Below, piece after piece: positions 18,445 to 27,898 of a stretch of 32,612 nt of DNA; the first letter of the stretch is position 1, and each line of letters starts with the position of its first letter. The notes below the pieces were generated by a model. It was not told the DNA's origin and searched no databases. It saw nothing but the letters and a program-made list of their open reading frames with translations. Origin of the DNA: Pseudomonadota bacterium. Lineage in GTDB: Bacteria; Pseudomonadota; Alphaproteobacteria; Sphingomonadales; Sphingomonadaceae. The stretch spans positions 1 through 32,612 of the forward strand of contig CAUJIW010000142.1 of NCBI GenBank assembly GCA_963205175.1, read 5' to 3'. Made by a program: the position numbers and the translations under genes.

Positions 18445-18855
18445 ATGAGCTATTCCGGGCCGATCGAAGACCGTCTCGCCATCCGCGAACTGCTTGAAAC
18501 CTACGCCGATGCCGTCTGCCGTGTCGATGCCGAGGCCTGGGGTGCCTGCTGGGCGGAAGACTCGGTGTGGTCGATGCCGGACTATCCCCAGTTCGGCGAG
18601 GTCAAGGGCAAGGCCGCCATCGTCGCCATGTGGATCGAGGCGATGAAGCATTATCCGGGCATCATCTTCGTCGCCACACCGGGCGAGATCATCGTCGAGG
18701 GCGACCGCGCCACCGCGCGTTCCTACACCTCGGAGGTCTATGACCAGGAGGGCGTCACCAAGCGCGATCGCGGCGTCTACAACGACGAACTGGTGAAGCA
18801 GGACGGCCGCTGGCTGTTCAGCCGCCGGGTGTTCAAGAACATCCACCGCGCCTGA
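18445..18855 (+). CDS. SnoaL-like / NTF2-fold protein
   Basis: This 136-residue protein is of the SnoaL-like, cone-shaped alpha+beta fold shared by small polyketide cyclases, dehydratases and isomerases. It starts with the helical IEDRLAIRELLETYADAVCRVD, in which the Asp is followed by the acidic WGACWAEDSVW typical of the family. It ends with the beta strands YNDELVKQDGRWLFSRRVF. GGGGAAGGA lies about 6 bases before ATG 18445, which decides the start. It diverges from frmA and converges on the flippase gene. The substrate cannot be predicted. Confidence 0.85.
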   Translation: MSYSGPIEDRLAIRELLETYADAVCRVDAEAWGACWAEDSVWSMPDYPQFGEVKGKAAIVAMWIEAMKHYPGIIFVATPGEIIVEGDRATARSYTSEVYDQEGVTKRDRGVYNDELVKQDGRWLFSRRVFKNIHRA

Positions 18856-18876
18856 CCGATGGCCGTTCCCGCCCGC

Positions 18877-20430
18877 TCAACGACGCAGGCGCAGGACAGC
18901 ACCCAGCCGCCCCAGCGCGGCGACATCCTCGCGCGCCAGACCCAGCCGGAGGGCAAGCCAGGTGCCGGCCAGCCAGGCCACGACCAGAACCGTGGCCTGC
19001 GCCGGGTCGGGGAGCGATGACAGCAGGCTCGACAGGCTCGCGAGCACCAGGGCCACCATGGCGGCGGCCAGTGCGGTGCGGCCGAATGGCGGCGCGAACG
19101 GCCGCAGACTGTCCGACATGATCAGCTGGAACACCGACAGGTAACTCGACACCACCATGCCGACGGCAACCGCCAGCCCCATGCCCAGTGCACCCAGACG
19201 GGGCACCAGCAGTGCGGCGGCCAGCAACCACAGTGCCAGCCCGACGACGCTGTTCACCGCCGGCAGCACCCGACGGCCGATCACCTCCTGGATCGCGTTG
19301 GACGGCCCAGCCACGGCCTCCAGTGCGCGGGCGACGGTCAGCACGATCAGCAGATCGCGCGCGGCGTGGGCCTCCGGCGCGAACAGCCGCAAGATCTCGT
19401 CGGCCAGCAGGATGGTGACGGTGGCCAGCGGCACCACCAGCAGGGTCGAGAGCCGTACCGCGAAGCCGTAGAGCGGCTGGATGCCGGCACGGTCCAGCGT
19501 CGACTGGTGGGAGGCCAGCGGCGCCAGCACATAGCCGAACGCGATGCGGATGCTCTGAGCCACGCTGGAGACCTTGCGGGCAATGCCGTAGAGCCCGGCC
19601 GCCGTGGCGCCCGCGGCACCAGGCAACATCAGGTTGAGCAATACCGGCGGCAGATCGCTGAAGCAGCGGCGGATGATGTTGGCCGGCAGAATGGCCAGGC
19701 CCGAGCGCAGCAGTTCGCGCGCCGCCGCCCGGTCGAGCGGCGCGGCCCACAGCAGCTCAAGGCGGTAGTAGCGGCCGAGCAGCCGCACGCCGAGGCCGGC
19801 GGTCAGGGTGAGCGAGGCGACATGCGCCACCATCAGGCCGATGCTGTGCAGCCCGGCCAGAAACAGCCCGGCGGCCAGCCCCAGCCGCGTCACCTGCTCC
19901 CAGAACAGGCGCAGACGGATTTCCGGCCCGAAGGCACGGCGGGCGCGCACCGCCGAGGTCACCACCTCGACCAGGCTCCACAGCGGCAGGGCAAGCGCGA
20001 AAATACGCACCGACAGCACAAGATCTCCAGCGTCGGCGGGCGCGACATTGAGCAGCCCCGACAAGGGCTCGGCGCACACAATGATCCCCGCCGCGACAGC
20101 GAGACTGGGCAGCACGCCCAGCAGCAGCGCCATCTTCACCACCGCATGTGCCCGCTCCTCGCCATCGGCCTGCGGCACCACCCGCTGCAACGCACTGGTC
20201 ATGGCGAGATCGAGCACGTTGGAGAGCATGTTCACCAGCGACCACAGCACGGTGTAGAGACCGTAGGTCGCCAGGCCGAACATCCAGGTGTAGGCGGGCT
20301 GGCTCACCACCTCGATCAGCGCGCCCAGGCGCGCCAGCGTCGCGCTGCCGGCACCACGGGCCACATCGCGCGAGGTGACGTGGGCGCGGGTCTTCCCCGC
20401 CGGGTCCGCTCCGTCCGGCGTCTGGCTCAT
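18877..20430 (-). CDS. MOP-superfamily polysaccharide flippase
   Basis: This 517-residue membrane protein of the Wzx/MATE-like (MOP) exporter superfamily has about 12-14 hydrophobic segments spread evenly from residue 25 to 500, matching oligosaccharide or O-antigen unit flippases and related polysaccharide transporters. Diagnostic features are LYTVLWSLVNMLSNVLDLAM near the N-terminus and a conserved central loop after GLYGIARKVSS. The N-terminal 25 residues are cytoplasmic and hydrophilic. No glycosyltransferase, ligase or chain-length gene is adjacent, so it is an orphan here and its lipid-linked substrate is unknown. Confidence 0.85.
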   Translation of the reverse strand: MSQTPDGADPAGKTRAHVTSRDVARGAGSATLARLGALIEVVSQPAYTWMFGLATYGLYTVLWSLVNMLSNVLDLAMTSALQRVVPQADGEERAHAVVKMALLLGVLPSLAVAAGIIVCAEPLSGLLNVAPADAGDLVLSVRIFALALPLWSLVEVVTSAVRARRAFGPEIRLRLFWEQVTRLGLAAGLFLAGLHSIGLMVAHVASLTLTAGLGVRLLGRYYRLELLWAAPLDRAAARELLRSGLAILPANIIRRCFSDLPPVLLNLMLPGAAGATAAGLYGIARKVSSVAQSIRIAFGYVLAPLASHQSTLDRAGIQPLYGFAVRLSTLLVVPLATVTILLADEILRLFAPEAHAARDLLIVLTVARALEAVAGPSNAIQEVIGRRVLPAVNSVVGLALWLLAAALLVPRLGALGMGLAVAVGMVVSSYLSVFQLIMSDSLRPFAPPFGRTALAAAMVALVLASLSSLLSSLPDPAQATVLVVAWLAGTWLALRLGLAREDVAALGRLGAVLRLRR

Positions 20431-20620
20431 GCCTCGGGCAATCCCCGGTCGATCGTCATGCGCATCATCCTGCCCGCCGCCGTGCGGCTCCGTCTATACG
20501 CCGCCGCGCGGCACCCGCCAGTTCTGCGACGTCGCTGGCCGCCATCCCTGGCGGATGCCATGCCGGGAAAAGGCGGGGCGGGCAAGAGCGGGCTGGCCGC
20601 CATGGCACCGACGTCGGACT

Positions 20621-21610
20621 TCAGGTGCAATGAAAGGCGTTGGGCTGGACGCGCGGGGCAACACTGACCCCGACTTCGCTGATCTGGCTGCTGCCGAGGA
20701 TCGTCACTGTTTCCTGGAAAACGTCCTTGTCGCACAACGCGCTGAGCTCGATGCCATACGCGGCGTCGGGGCCAATGCGTGCCTTCATCGCCTGGCTGAA
20801 ATCGCTCCACATCGCGAAGCCCTGATCGTCGACGTCGTTCACCGCCGCGAACTCGGTGCGGACATGCACGGCGCGGAAATTCTCGGCATGGGTTCCCGGC
20901 TTCTGGAGTTCCAGAAACGGCTCGGCGGCATTGCCGCAGTCGATGCACGCCTGGGCGATATAGAGTTCCGGGACGAAAGCGTCCGCCGAGGCGCTGGCCG
21001 GGCGGACCATCATCCGCAGCAGGTCCGCCATTTCCACGGCCTCATGCGGTTTGCCCAGCGGCGTCGTCTCCGTCGGCACGATATCGGCGATGTCGAAGAG
21101 GCACGGCGTGACGGCACCGCCCGACTGGTGGCGGTACAGCGAGACCATGAAATAGGTCACCGCGTCATTGGTATATTCGATGCGCACCCGGCAGCCGTCG
21201 ATCTCGTGGAGATATTCGCCGCCGTTCTTCGCCAGCGCCGCCGGCAGCTTGTTCTCGATCAGCTCCTTGGGCTTGCCGATGGGGTCGTTCCTGACGAACG
21301 TCGCCAGATCCCAGCAGGGCGCCTGCCGGCAGTCGGCGGTCGTCTGCGCCACCACGGTCTCCAGCCCCTGTTTCAGCGCATCGGTGTCGGCCTGGCTTTG
21401 CGCGGCATTCTCGATGTCCATGCGGAATGAGATGACGGACAGCACAAAGCCGACAATGCCGAGGATGGCCATCAATCCGGTGGCAAAGGGATGCGTGCCG
21501 ACAAACTCGATCGTTGCGCGGACGCCGCGCGCAATCAGCGAGGCCTTCACGGAGGCCGCCGCCGGACGCTGGTGTTCACCTGCGGGCTGATCCCGCTGCT
21601 CACGACTCAT
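20621..21610 (-). CDS. unrecognised membrane-anchored cysteine-rich protein
   Basis: The 329-residue product matches no family I can name with confidence; a distant ETEC_3214-like relation is only a thought. The N-terminus (1-41) is hydrophilic and basic, residues about 42-62 form one transmembrane helix, and the remaining 265 residues should lie outside the cytoplasm. That part has eight cysteines (94, 99, 140, 170, 222, 225, 293, 328), including CRQAPC and CIDC, enough for four disulfides. A short coiled-coil-like stretch follows the membrane helix. GGAGGGG lies 6 bases before ATG 21610. It is transcribed leftward between a tRNA and the flippase gene, with 190 featureless bases to the latter. 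Confidence 0.75.
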   Translation of the reverse strand: MSREQRDQPAGEHQRPAAASVKASLIARGVRATIEFVGTHPFATGLMAILGIVGFVLSVISFRMDIENAAQSQADTDALKQGLETVVAQTTADCRQAPCWDLATFVRNDPIGKPKELIENKLPAALAKNGGEYLHEIDGCRVRIEYTNDAVTYFMVSLYRHQSGGAVTPCLFDIADIVPTETTPLGKPHEAVEMADLLRMMVRPASASADAFVPELYIAQACIDCGNAAEPFLELQKPGTHAENFRAVHVRTEFAAVNDVDDQGFAMWSDFSQAMKARIGPDAAYGIELSALCDKDVFQETVTILGSSQISEVGVSVAPRVQPNAFHCT

Positions 21611-21701
21611 GCCGCCCCTCCGACGTCAAGTACCCCCAAAAAGGTGTCCCAACTTGCCGGGATGAAACCGCTTAAGATACTGAAAAATAATAGAAAAACA
21701 G

Positions 21702-21781
<80 letters not shown>

Positions 21782-21791
21782 ACAGCCCCAT

Positions 21792-21820
21792 CCCTTAAGT
21801 GTCCGTGCACAGGCTCGCAA
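21792..21820 (-). promoter_or_regulatory. candidate tRNA-Pro promoter
   Basis: On the minus strand TTGCGA (21815-21820) is followed after 17 bases by TAAGGG (21792-21797), placing the start near 21785, a few bases before the tRNA. The 14-bp tandem repeats directly upstream occupy the UP-element position. Confidence 0.5.
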
Positions 21821-21854
21821 GGGCAAACTGGCAGGGGCAAACTGGCAGGGGCAA
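21821..21854. repeat. 14-bp tandem repeat upstream of tRNA-Pro
   Basis: GGGCAAACTGGCAG occurs twice exactly (21821-21834, 21835-21848), followed by a partial third copy (GGGCAA, 21849-21854). It lies between the tRNA-Pro promoter and the stop of the channel gene. Confidence 0.85.
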
Positions 21855-21889
21855 TCAGCCGCCGCCCCCGTCGCGACCGGCGGCACGGT

Positions 21890-22711
21890 TCAGTCGTTGT
21901 CCTGCAGGATCTTCAGCCGGGTGCCGCAGGCCTTGCAGTAGACGGCATCGCCCTCGTGACGGGTCAGGCCGCAGCCGGGACAGGGGTAGCGCACCTTGGG
22001 GGCGCGCATGGCTACCTGTATCAGCCGGAAGAACAGCGAAACGCCGCCAATCATGATGAAGATGGATAACAGTCGGCCGGCAACACCCGGCAAGGTGATG
22101 TCGCCGTACCCCGTCGTCGTGAGCGAAGTCACGGTAAAATAGAGGGAATCGACGAAGGAGCCGATCTCGGGCACGCGGGCCGCGAACAGCGAATGCACCA
22201 GCGCCGTCATCATGAACACGAACACGAACAGGTTGACGCCGGCGATCACCGCGTCGGCAACCTGGGTATCGCGCCAGCGCCCGCCCCCCAGCCAGCGCCA
22301 GAAGGTCTTGCCGTGCACCATCGAATAGGCGCGCAAAATCCGGAGGAAACCGAGATTGGCGGCAAACAGTGGCGCCACCAGCGAGGCCAGCACCGCGAGG
22401 TCGGCCCAGACGATGGGACGCATGATCCAGCGCTTGAAGTCGCCATAGGCCCAGGCGCGCGCCGCAAGGTCAAGGAACAGCAACGCGGCGATGCAGTAGT
22501 CGACCACCAGGAACCAGAACCCCTTTTCCAGGAACGGCGCGACGATGAACAGGGCGATCAGCACGATGTCGAACAGCAACATCCAGCCCTGGAAACGTAC
22601 GGCGGCGGGGGTCTGGCCGAAATAAAGCTCCTTGAGCAGCGACTGCAGTCGCCGGTCGCGTGACGGATCGCCGTCGTCCGATGGACGATGCGCGGGACGC
22701 CTTGTCCTCAT
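21890..22711 (-). CDS. potassium-channel family protein with C-terminal zinc ribbon
   Basis: This 273-residue protein has six hydrophobic segments in a voltage-gated-like layout: S1 about 43-60, S2 65-86, S3 97-116, a short S4-like stretch about 119-135 with few arginines, S5 155-175 and S6 210-232. The pore loop holds TTTGYGD (residues 198-204), the potassium selectivity filter. After S6 come Cys244, Cys247, Cys259 and Cys262, arranged as CPGC...CKAC, a zinc ribbon. The S4 contains only R124, R127 and perhaps K135, so voltage sensing may be weak. It is transcribed leftward, 108 bases after pyrG. A cytosolic zinc-binding domain that gates the pore is inference. Confidence 0.88.
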   Translation of the reverse strand: MRTRRPAHRPSDDGDPSRDRRLQSLLKELYFGQTPAAVRFQGWMLLFDIVLIALFIVAPFLEKGFWFLVVDYCIAALLFLDLAARAWAYGDFKRWIMRPIVWADLAVLASLVAPLFAANLGFLRILRAYSMVHGKTFWRWLGGGRWRDTQVADAVIAGVNLFVFVFMMTALVHSLFAARVPEIGSFVDSLYFTVTSLTTTGYGDITLPGVAGRLLSIFIMIGGVSLFFRLIQVAMRAPKVRYPCPGCGLTRHEGDAVYCKACGTRLKILQDND

Positions 22712-22819
22712 CGCGACCTCGCCTCCTGTCGGTGCCGGCGCCGCCGGGTCGTCCCGCGACGCGTGGGGACACCGCGGGGGGTGCCCATCACGTCCAGGGT
22801 CGGGGACGTCATCCTCGCC

Positions 22820-24457
<1,638 letters not shown>

Positions 24458-24483
24458 CTATAGACGAACAAAAACCTCTCGCA

Positions 24484-24505
24484 CCACCAAATCTTGCGAT
24501 GGTGG
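24484..24505 (-). terminator. weak hairpin between secG and pyrG
   Basis: CCACC (24484-24488) pairs with GGTGG (24501-24505), and ATC with GAT can extend the stem across a two-base bulge with loop TTGC. On the minus strand a GGTTTTTG tract follows about 9 bases later. It may be an attenuating hairpin upstream of pyrG; the spacing to the T tract makes it a weak terminator. Confidence 0.3.
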
Positions 24506-24530
24506 GCGATAAACCTGTGGACAACCCGAT

Positions 24531-24863
24531 TTAGTCGGAAACGGGGACCGTCGGCTCGGCAGGCACCGGCGTGACCGGCGTCGCCACGGGCGCCACGGGC
24601 GCCTCCAGCAACTTGTCGACCCGGCTCGGCCCCTGCTCCACCTTGGCGACGATCGCCAGCGCGATCGAGGTGCCGATGAAGGTCGCCGCCAGAATCGCCG
24701 TCGTGCGGGTCAGCAGGTTGGCGGCGCCGCGCGCCGTCATCAGGCCGCCACCGCCGCCACCACCGATGCCCAGCGCGCCACCCTCGGAGCGCTGCAGCAG
24801 GATCACCGTGACCAGCGCCACGGCAATGATGCTGTGGAAGACCAGAAGCAGGGTCATGAACAT
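24531..24863 (-). CDS. secG: protein translocase subunit SecG
   Basis: SecG is the small auxiliary subunit of the SecYEG channel. Its 110 residues have two transmembrane helices (about 3-22 and 54-73) joined by the conserved glycine-rich loop LQRSEGGALGIGGGGGGGL. The C-terminus is rich in proline, valine and alanine (about 88-110), common in alphaproteobacterial SecG. ATG 24863 and ATG 24857 are both possible starts. It lies between tpiA and pyrG, the usual neighbours. Confidence 0.93.
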   Translation of the reverse strand: MFMTLLLVFHSIIAVALVTVILLQRSEGGALGIGGGGGGGLMTARGAANLLTRTTAILAATFIGTSIALAIVAKVEQGPSRVDKLLEAPVAPVATPVTPVPAEPTVPVSD

Positions 24864-25019
24864 GGGTAGGGCAACTCTCTTGCTGGCACGCCCGGCGCGC
24901 CTCGAACCGTTGCTGGGGCAGTTAGCGAGTCACCCGCCAAAAAGCAACCCCGCCAAGGCACGCCAAACCTAGCCGGCACCGCCCGACGACGGGCGAGGCT
25001 CCGGCCGACCGCCCCGGCT

Positions 25020-25775
25020 TCATCCGTTTGCCGGCACCCCGGCGATAATGCCGAGGAAGTCGCTGGCCTTCAGGCTGGCGCCCCCGACCAGGGCGCCGTC
25101 GACGTCGGTGACCGCCAGCAGCTCGACGGCGTTCGACGGCTTCACCGACCCGCCGTAGAGAATGCGCATCCCCTCGCCCTCGACGCCGAAGCGCGCCACG
25201 AGGTCGGCGCGGATGGCGGCGTGCACCTCGCCTACCTCCGCCGTGGTCGGGGTGCGGCCGGTGCCGATCGCCCACACCGGCTCATAGGCGACCACGGTGT
25301 TGGCGGCGGTGGCACCGTCGGGCAGCGAGCCGCCGATCTGGCTGGAGACCAGCGCCAGCGTCTGGCCGGCGTCGCGCTGGGCCTCGGTCTCGCCGACGCA
25401 AACGATGGCGACGAGGCCGGCCCGATGCGCCGCTTCCGCCTTGGCCCGCACCATGACGTCGGTCTCGCCATGGTCGGCCCGGCGCTCCGAGTGCCCGACG
25501 ATGACGCAGCCGGCGCCGGCATCCGCCAGCATCTCGGCGGCGGTGTCGCCGGTGTGAGCGCCGCTGGCCCTGGCGTGGCAGTCCTGCCCGCCGATCATCA
25601 CCCGGCTGCCGGCGGCCCGCGCCGCGAAGGCGGTCACCAGCGTGAACGGCGGACACAGGGCCATGTCGATGTGGCTGGCGATGGTCGGCTGGGCCGCCAG
25701 CAGGGCGTCGAGTTCGGCCACCGAGGCTGCCAGGCCGTTCATCTTCCAGTTACCGGCGATCAATGGCCTGCGCAT
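25020..25775 (-). CDS. tpiA: triosephosphate isomerase
   Basis: This enzyme interconverts dihydroxyacetone phosphate and glyceraldehyde 3-phosphate. The 251-residue barrel has the catalytic Lys in GNWKMNG, the His in IVGHSERR, and the Glu in [11 protein letters not shown], which also begins the lid loop. The C-terminal YGGSVKP and GALVGGASL bind phosphate. I chose ATG 25775, with GAGGGA about 9 bases upstream; a GTG at 25784 is adjacent to that ribosome site and so less likely. It leads the leftward tpiA-secG-pyrG run and diverges from ppiD. It completes the triose step for the glycolytic cluster at 6581-11954. Confidence 0.97.
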   Translation of the reverse strand: MRRPLIAGNWKMNGLAASVAELDALLAAQPTIASHIDMALCPPFTLVTAFAARAAGSRVMIGGQDCHARASGAHTGDTAAEMLADAGAGCVIVGHSERRADHGETDVMVRAKAEAAHRAGLVAIVCVGETEAQRDAGQTLALVSSQIGGSLPDGATAANTVVAYEPVWAIGTGRTPTTAEVGEVHAAIRADLVARFGVEGEGMRILYGGSVKPSNAVELLAVTDVDGALVGGASLKASDFLGIIAGVPANG

Positions 25776-25818
25776 CCGCGTCACTCCCTCTCAACGTTGT
25801 TCCTGTCGCTGGCCCGGC

Positions 25819-25847
25819 TGATACACGTCGGGGGCAGCCGGCGTAAA
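25819..25847 (-). promoter_or_regulatory. candidate tpiA promoter
   Basis: On the minus strand TTTACG (25842-25847) and GTATCA (25819-25824) are spaced by 17 bases. The match is modest and rests on spacing and position in the divergent gap. Confidence 0.3.
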
Positions 25848-25883
25848 GAGCCGCCGGCGCCGGTCCCGGCGATCGCGGCCCGA

Positions 25884-25902
25884 CAAGCGCCAATGGCGCT
25901 TG
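25884..25902. promoter_or_regulatory. perfect palindrome at the ppiD promoter
   Basis: CAAGCGCC-AAT-GGCGCTTG is a perfect 8-bp inverted repeat with a 3-base centre, positioned so that its right end overlaps the -35 hexamer of the candidate ppiD promoter. It could be an operator site or a hairpin. Confidence 0.55.
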
Positions 25903-25928
25903 CCCGGCAGCCGCCCCCTCCCTATGAT
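25900..25928 (+). promoter_or_regulatory. candidate ppiD-trpE promoter
   Basis: TTGCCC (25900-25905) and TATGAT (25923-25928) are spaced by 17 bases. The -10 is near consensus. The expected start at about 25935 leaves about 29 bases to the ppiD ATG. Confidence 0.55.
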
Positions 25929-25963
25929 CCGCGCCCGTTTGGTCCTCGGTTAGGCAGATCTTC

Positions 25964-27889
25964 ATGCTCGCAGGCATTCGCAAGGCGCTTTCGTCCTGGG
26001 TGGTGGTCCTCCTCCTCTCCCTTCTGGTGGCGGCCTTCATCATCACCAGCGTCAACGACCCGTTCGGCAGCGCCGGCGGAAGCAACGCCACCCTGGTCAA
26101 GGTCGGCGACCGCAAGGTCAATGCCGGCGATTTCATGCAGCAGTTCGACCGCATTTTCCGGATGCAGCAGCGTGAACGGCCAGAGATCACCCGCGAGGCG
26201 GTGCTGAAGGCCGGCGCCGATACCGAGGTGCTGGCGCTGCTGGTGACCACCGCCGGATTCGATGCCTTCGCCGAGAAGATCGGCGTCACCGCCGGCGCGG
26301 AGAACATCTCGCGCGCCATCCGCTCCAATCCGGCATTCCAGCTCGGCGGGCAGTTCGATGTCACCCGCTATCAGGAAGTGCTGAGCCAGAACAACATGTC
26401 GCGCGAGCAGTTCCAGACCCTGCTGGGCAGCGAGCTGGCGCGCGAGCAGTTCACCAAGGCGCTCACCCTCAATCCGGTGGTGCCCGATGATCTCAGCCGC
26501 ACCTACGTCACCTTGTTGCAGGAGACCCGCACCGGCACCGTCGCCGTGGTCCCGGCCGAGCGCTATGCCGCCGGCGTCGGCACCCCGGACGACAAGACGC
26601 TGCAGGCCTTTTACGAGAAGAACATCAAGGCCTACACGGTGCCCGAGCAGCGTACCTTCCGCTACGTGCTGCTGACGCCGGCCGTCATCGAACCGGGCAT
26701 CAGCGTGTCGGACGAGGATGTGCGGCAATATTACGAGGACAACGCCGACATCTACGCGGGTGCCGAGAAGCGCACGCTGGAGCAGCTGCTGCTGACCGAC
26801 GAACAGGCGGCCCGCCAGGCCTACGAGCGGATCGCCAAGGGCGAGGACTTTCTGGCGGTCGCCCGCTCGGCCGGTTTTGCCGCCGGGGATGTCGCGCTGG
26901 GCACCCTGAGCGAAGCCGAACTCACGAAGGACGCAGGTGCCGACATCGCCCGCGCCGCCTTCTCGACCCCGCCGGGCAAGGTCAGCGCGCCGGTCAAGAG
27001 CGACCTCGGCTGGCTGTTGCTGCGCACCACGGCGATCTCGCAGCAGGCCGGCAAGGCGCTGGAGAGCGTGCGTGGCGAAATCACCGCCAAGATCAGGGCC
27101 GAACGGGCGCTCGATCGTCTTTACGACATGAGCCGCGCGATGGAGGACGAACTGGCCGGTGGCAAGTCGCTGACCGACCTGGCCCGGGCGCGCAAACTGG
27201 AGGTCGTGACCGCCCCGCGCGTCACCGCCAACGGCCTCGACAGCAGCGGCCAGCCGGTGCCGCTCGCACCGGAGGCCCGCCAGATGCTGGGCGTGGTGTT
27301 CAGCCAGAAGCCCGATGACGAGCCCTCGATGCAGGAACTCGGCAAGGATGTATTCTACGCCCTGGAAGTCACCGGCGTGACCCCCGCCGCCGCCCAGCCG
27401 CTGGCGACCGTTCGTCCCCGCGTCGTCGCCGAATGGCGGATGGTCGAGCGGATGAAGAAAGCGGAGGCGGTCGCCAGAGAACTGGTTGCCGCCGTCAAGG
27501 CCGGCAAGCCGCTCGCCGACGCCGCCCGCGCGACCGGCCTGCCGCCGACCAGTCCGGTGAAGGTGCGTCGCGCCAGCATCATGCGCGAAGGCGCCCAGGT
27601 GCCGCCGCCCATCCGCATGCTGTTCAGCGTGCCCCGGGGAGAAGCCCGCGCGCTGGCGCTGCCCACCGGGGAGGGCTTCTTCGTTGTCGCCACCGAGGCC
27701 ATCGAGACCGTGGCCGGCGCCGACACCGCGATGCTGGAGGCCGCCACCCGCGCCGAGATCAGCCAGTCGGCGAACCTTGAGCTGGCCACATCGTTCGCGC
27801 AGGCGGTCCGCGATCACATCGGCGTGAAATACAACCATGCCGTCATCGAGCAGGTGCGCAAGCAGCTCCTCGGGTCCGGTCAGGAATAG
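25964..27889 (+). CDS. ppiD: periplasmic folding chaperone, PpiD-like peptidyl-prolyl isomerase
   Basis: This inner-membrane-anchored foldase of 641 residues acts on outer-membrane and secreted proteins emerging from SecYEG. It begins MLAGIRKALSSWVVVLLLSL, a short cytoplasmic start and one transmembrane helix (about 12-29). A SurA/PpiD N-terminal chaperone region follows, then a parvulin-type domain (about 230-365) with KRTLEQLLLTDEQ and SDLGW, although this parvulin copy looks divergent and may be inactive. The C-terminal half is helical. It stops 9 bases before trpE, so the two share a transcript; this pairing with trpE is common in alphaproteobacteria. Confidence 0.9.
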   Translation: MLAGIRKALSSWVVVLLLSLLVAAFIITSVNDPFGSAGGSNATLVKVGDRKVNAGDFMQQFDRIFRMQQRERPEITREAVLKAGADTEVLALLVTTAGFDAFAEKIGVTAGAENISRAIRSNPAFQLGGQFDVTRYQEVLSQNNMSREQFQTLLGSELAREQFTKALTLNPVVPDDLSRTYVTLLQETRTGTVAVVPAERYAAGVGTPDDKTLQAFYEKNIKAYTVPEQRTFRYVLLTPAVIEPGISVSDEDVRQYYEDNADIYAGAEKRTLEQLLLTDEQAARQAYERIAKGEDFLAVARSAGFAAGDVALGTLSEAELTKDAGADIARAAFSTPPGKVSAPVKSDLGWLLLRTTAISQQAGKALESVRGEITAKIRAERALDRLYDMSRAMEDELAGGKSLTDLARARKLEVVTAPRVTANGLDSSGQPVPLAPEARQMLGVVFSQKPDDEPSMQELGKDVFYALEVTGVTPAAAQPLATVRPRVVAEWRMVERMKKAEAVARELVAAVKAGKPLADAARATGLPPTSPVKVRRASIMREGAQVPPPIRMLFSVPRGEARALALPTGEGFFVVATEAIETVAGADTAMLEAATRAEISQSANLELATSFAQAVRDHIGVKYNHAVIEQVRKQLLGSGQE

Positions 27890-27898
27890 CAGACCGCC

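Noticed and set aside
20431-20620. Small gene in the gap between the flippase and the cysteine-rich protein
   Set aside because: No frame with a ribosome site or protein-like composition; nothing recognisable was found.
25964-25990. trp leader peptide attenuator before trpE
   Set aside because: trpE follows ppiD by 9 bases, leaving no room for a leader, and no Trp-rich short frame precedes ppiD.
25922-27838. Long minus-strand open frame opposite ppiD
   Set aside because: Shadow frame with no recognisable domain; ppiD on the plus strand is complete and has a promoter.
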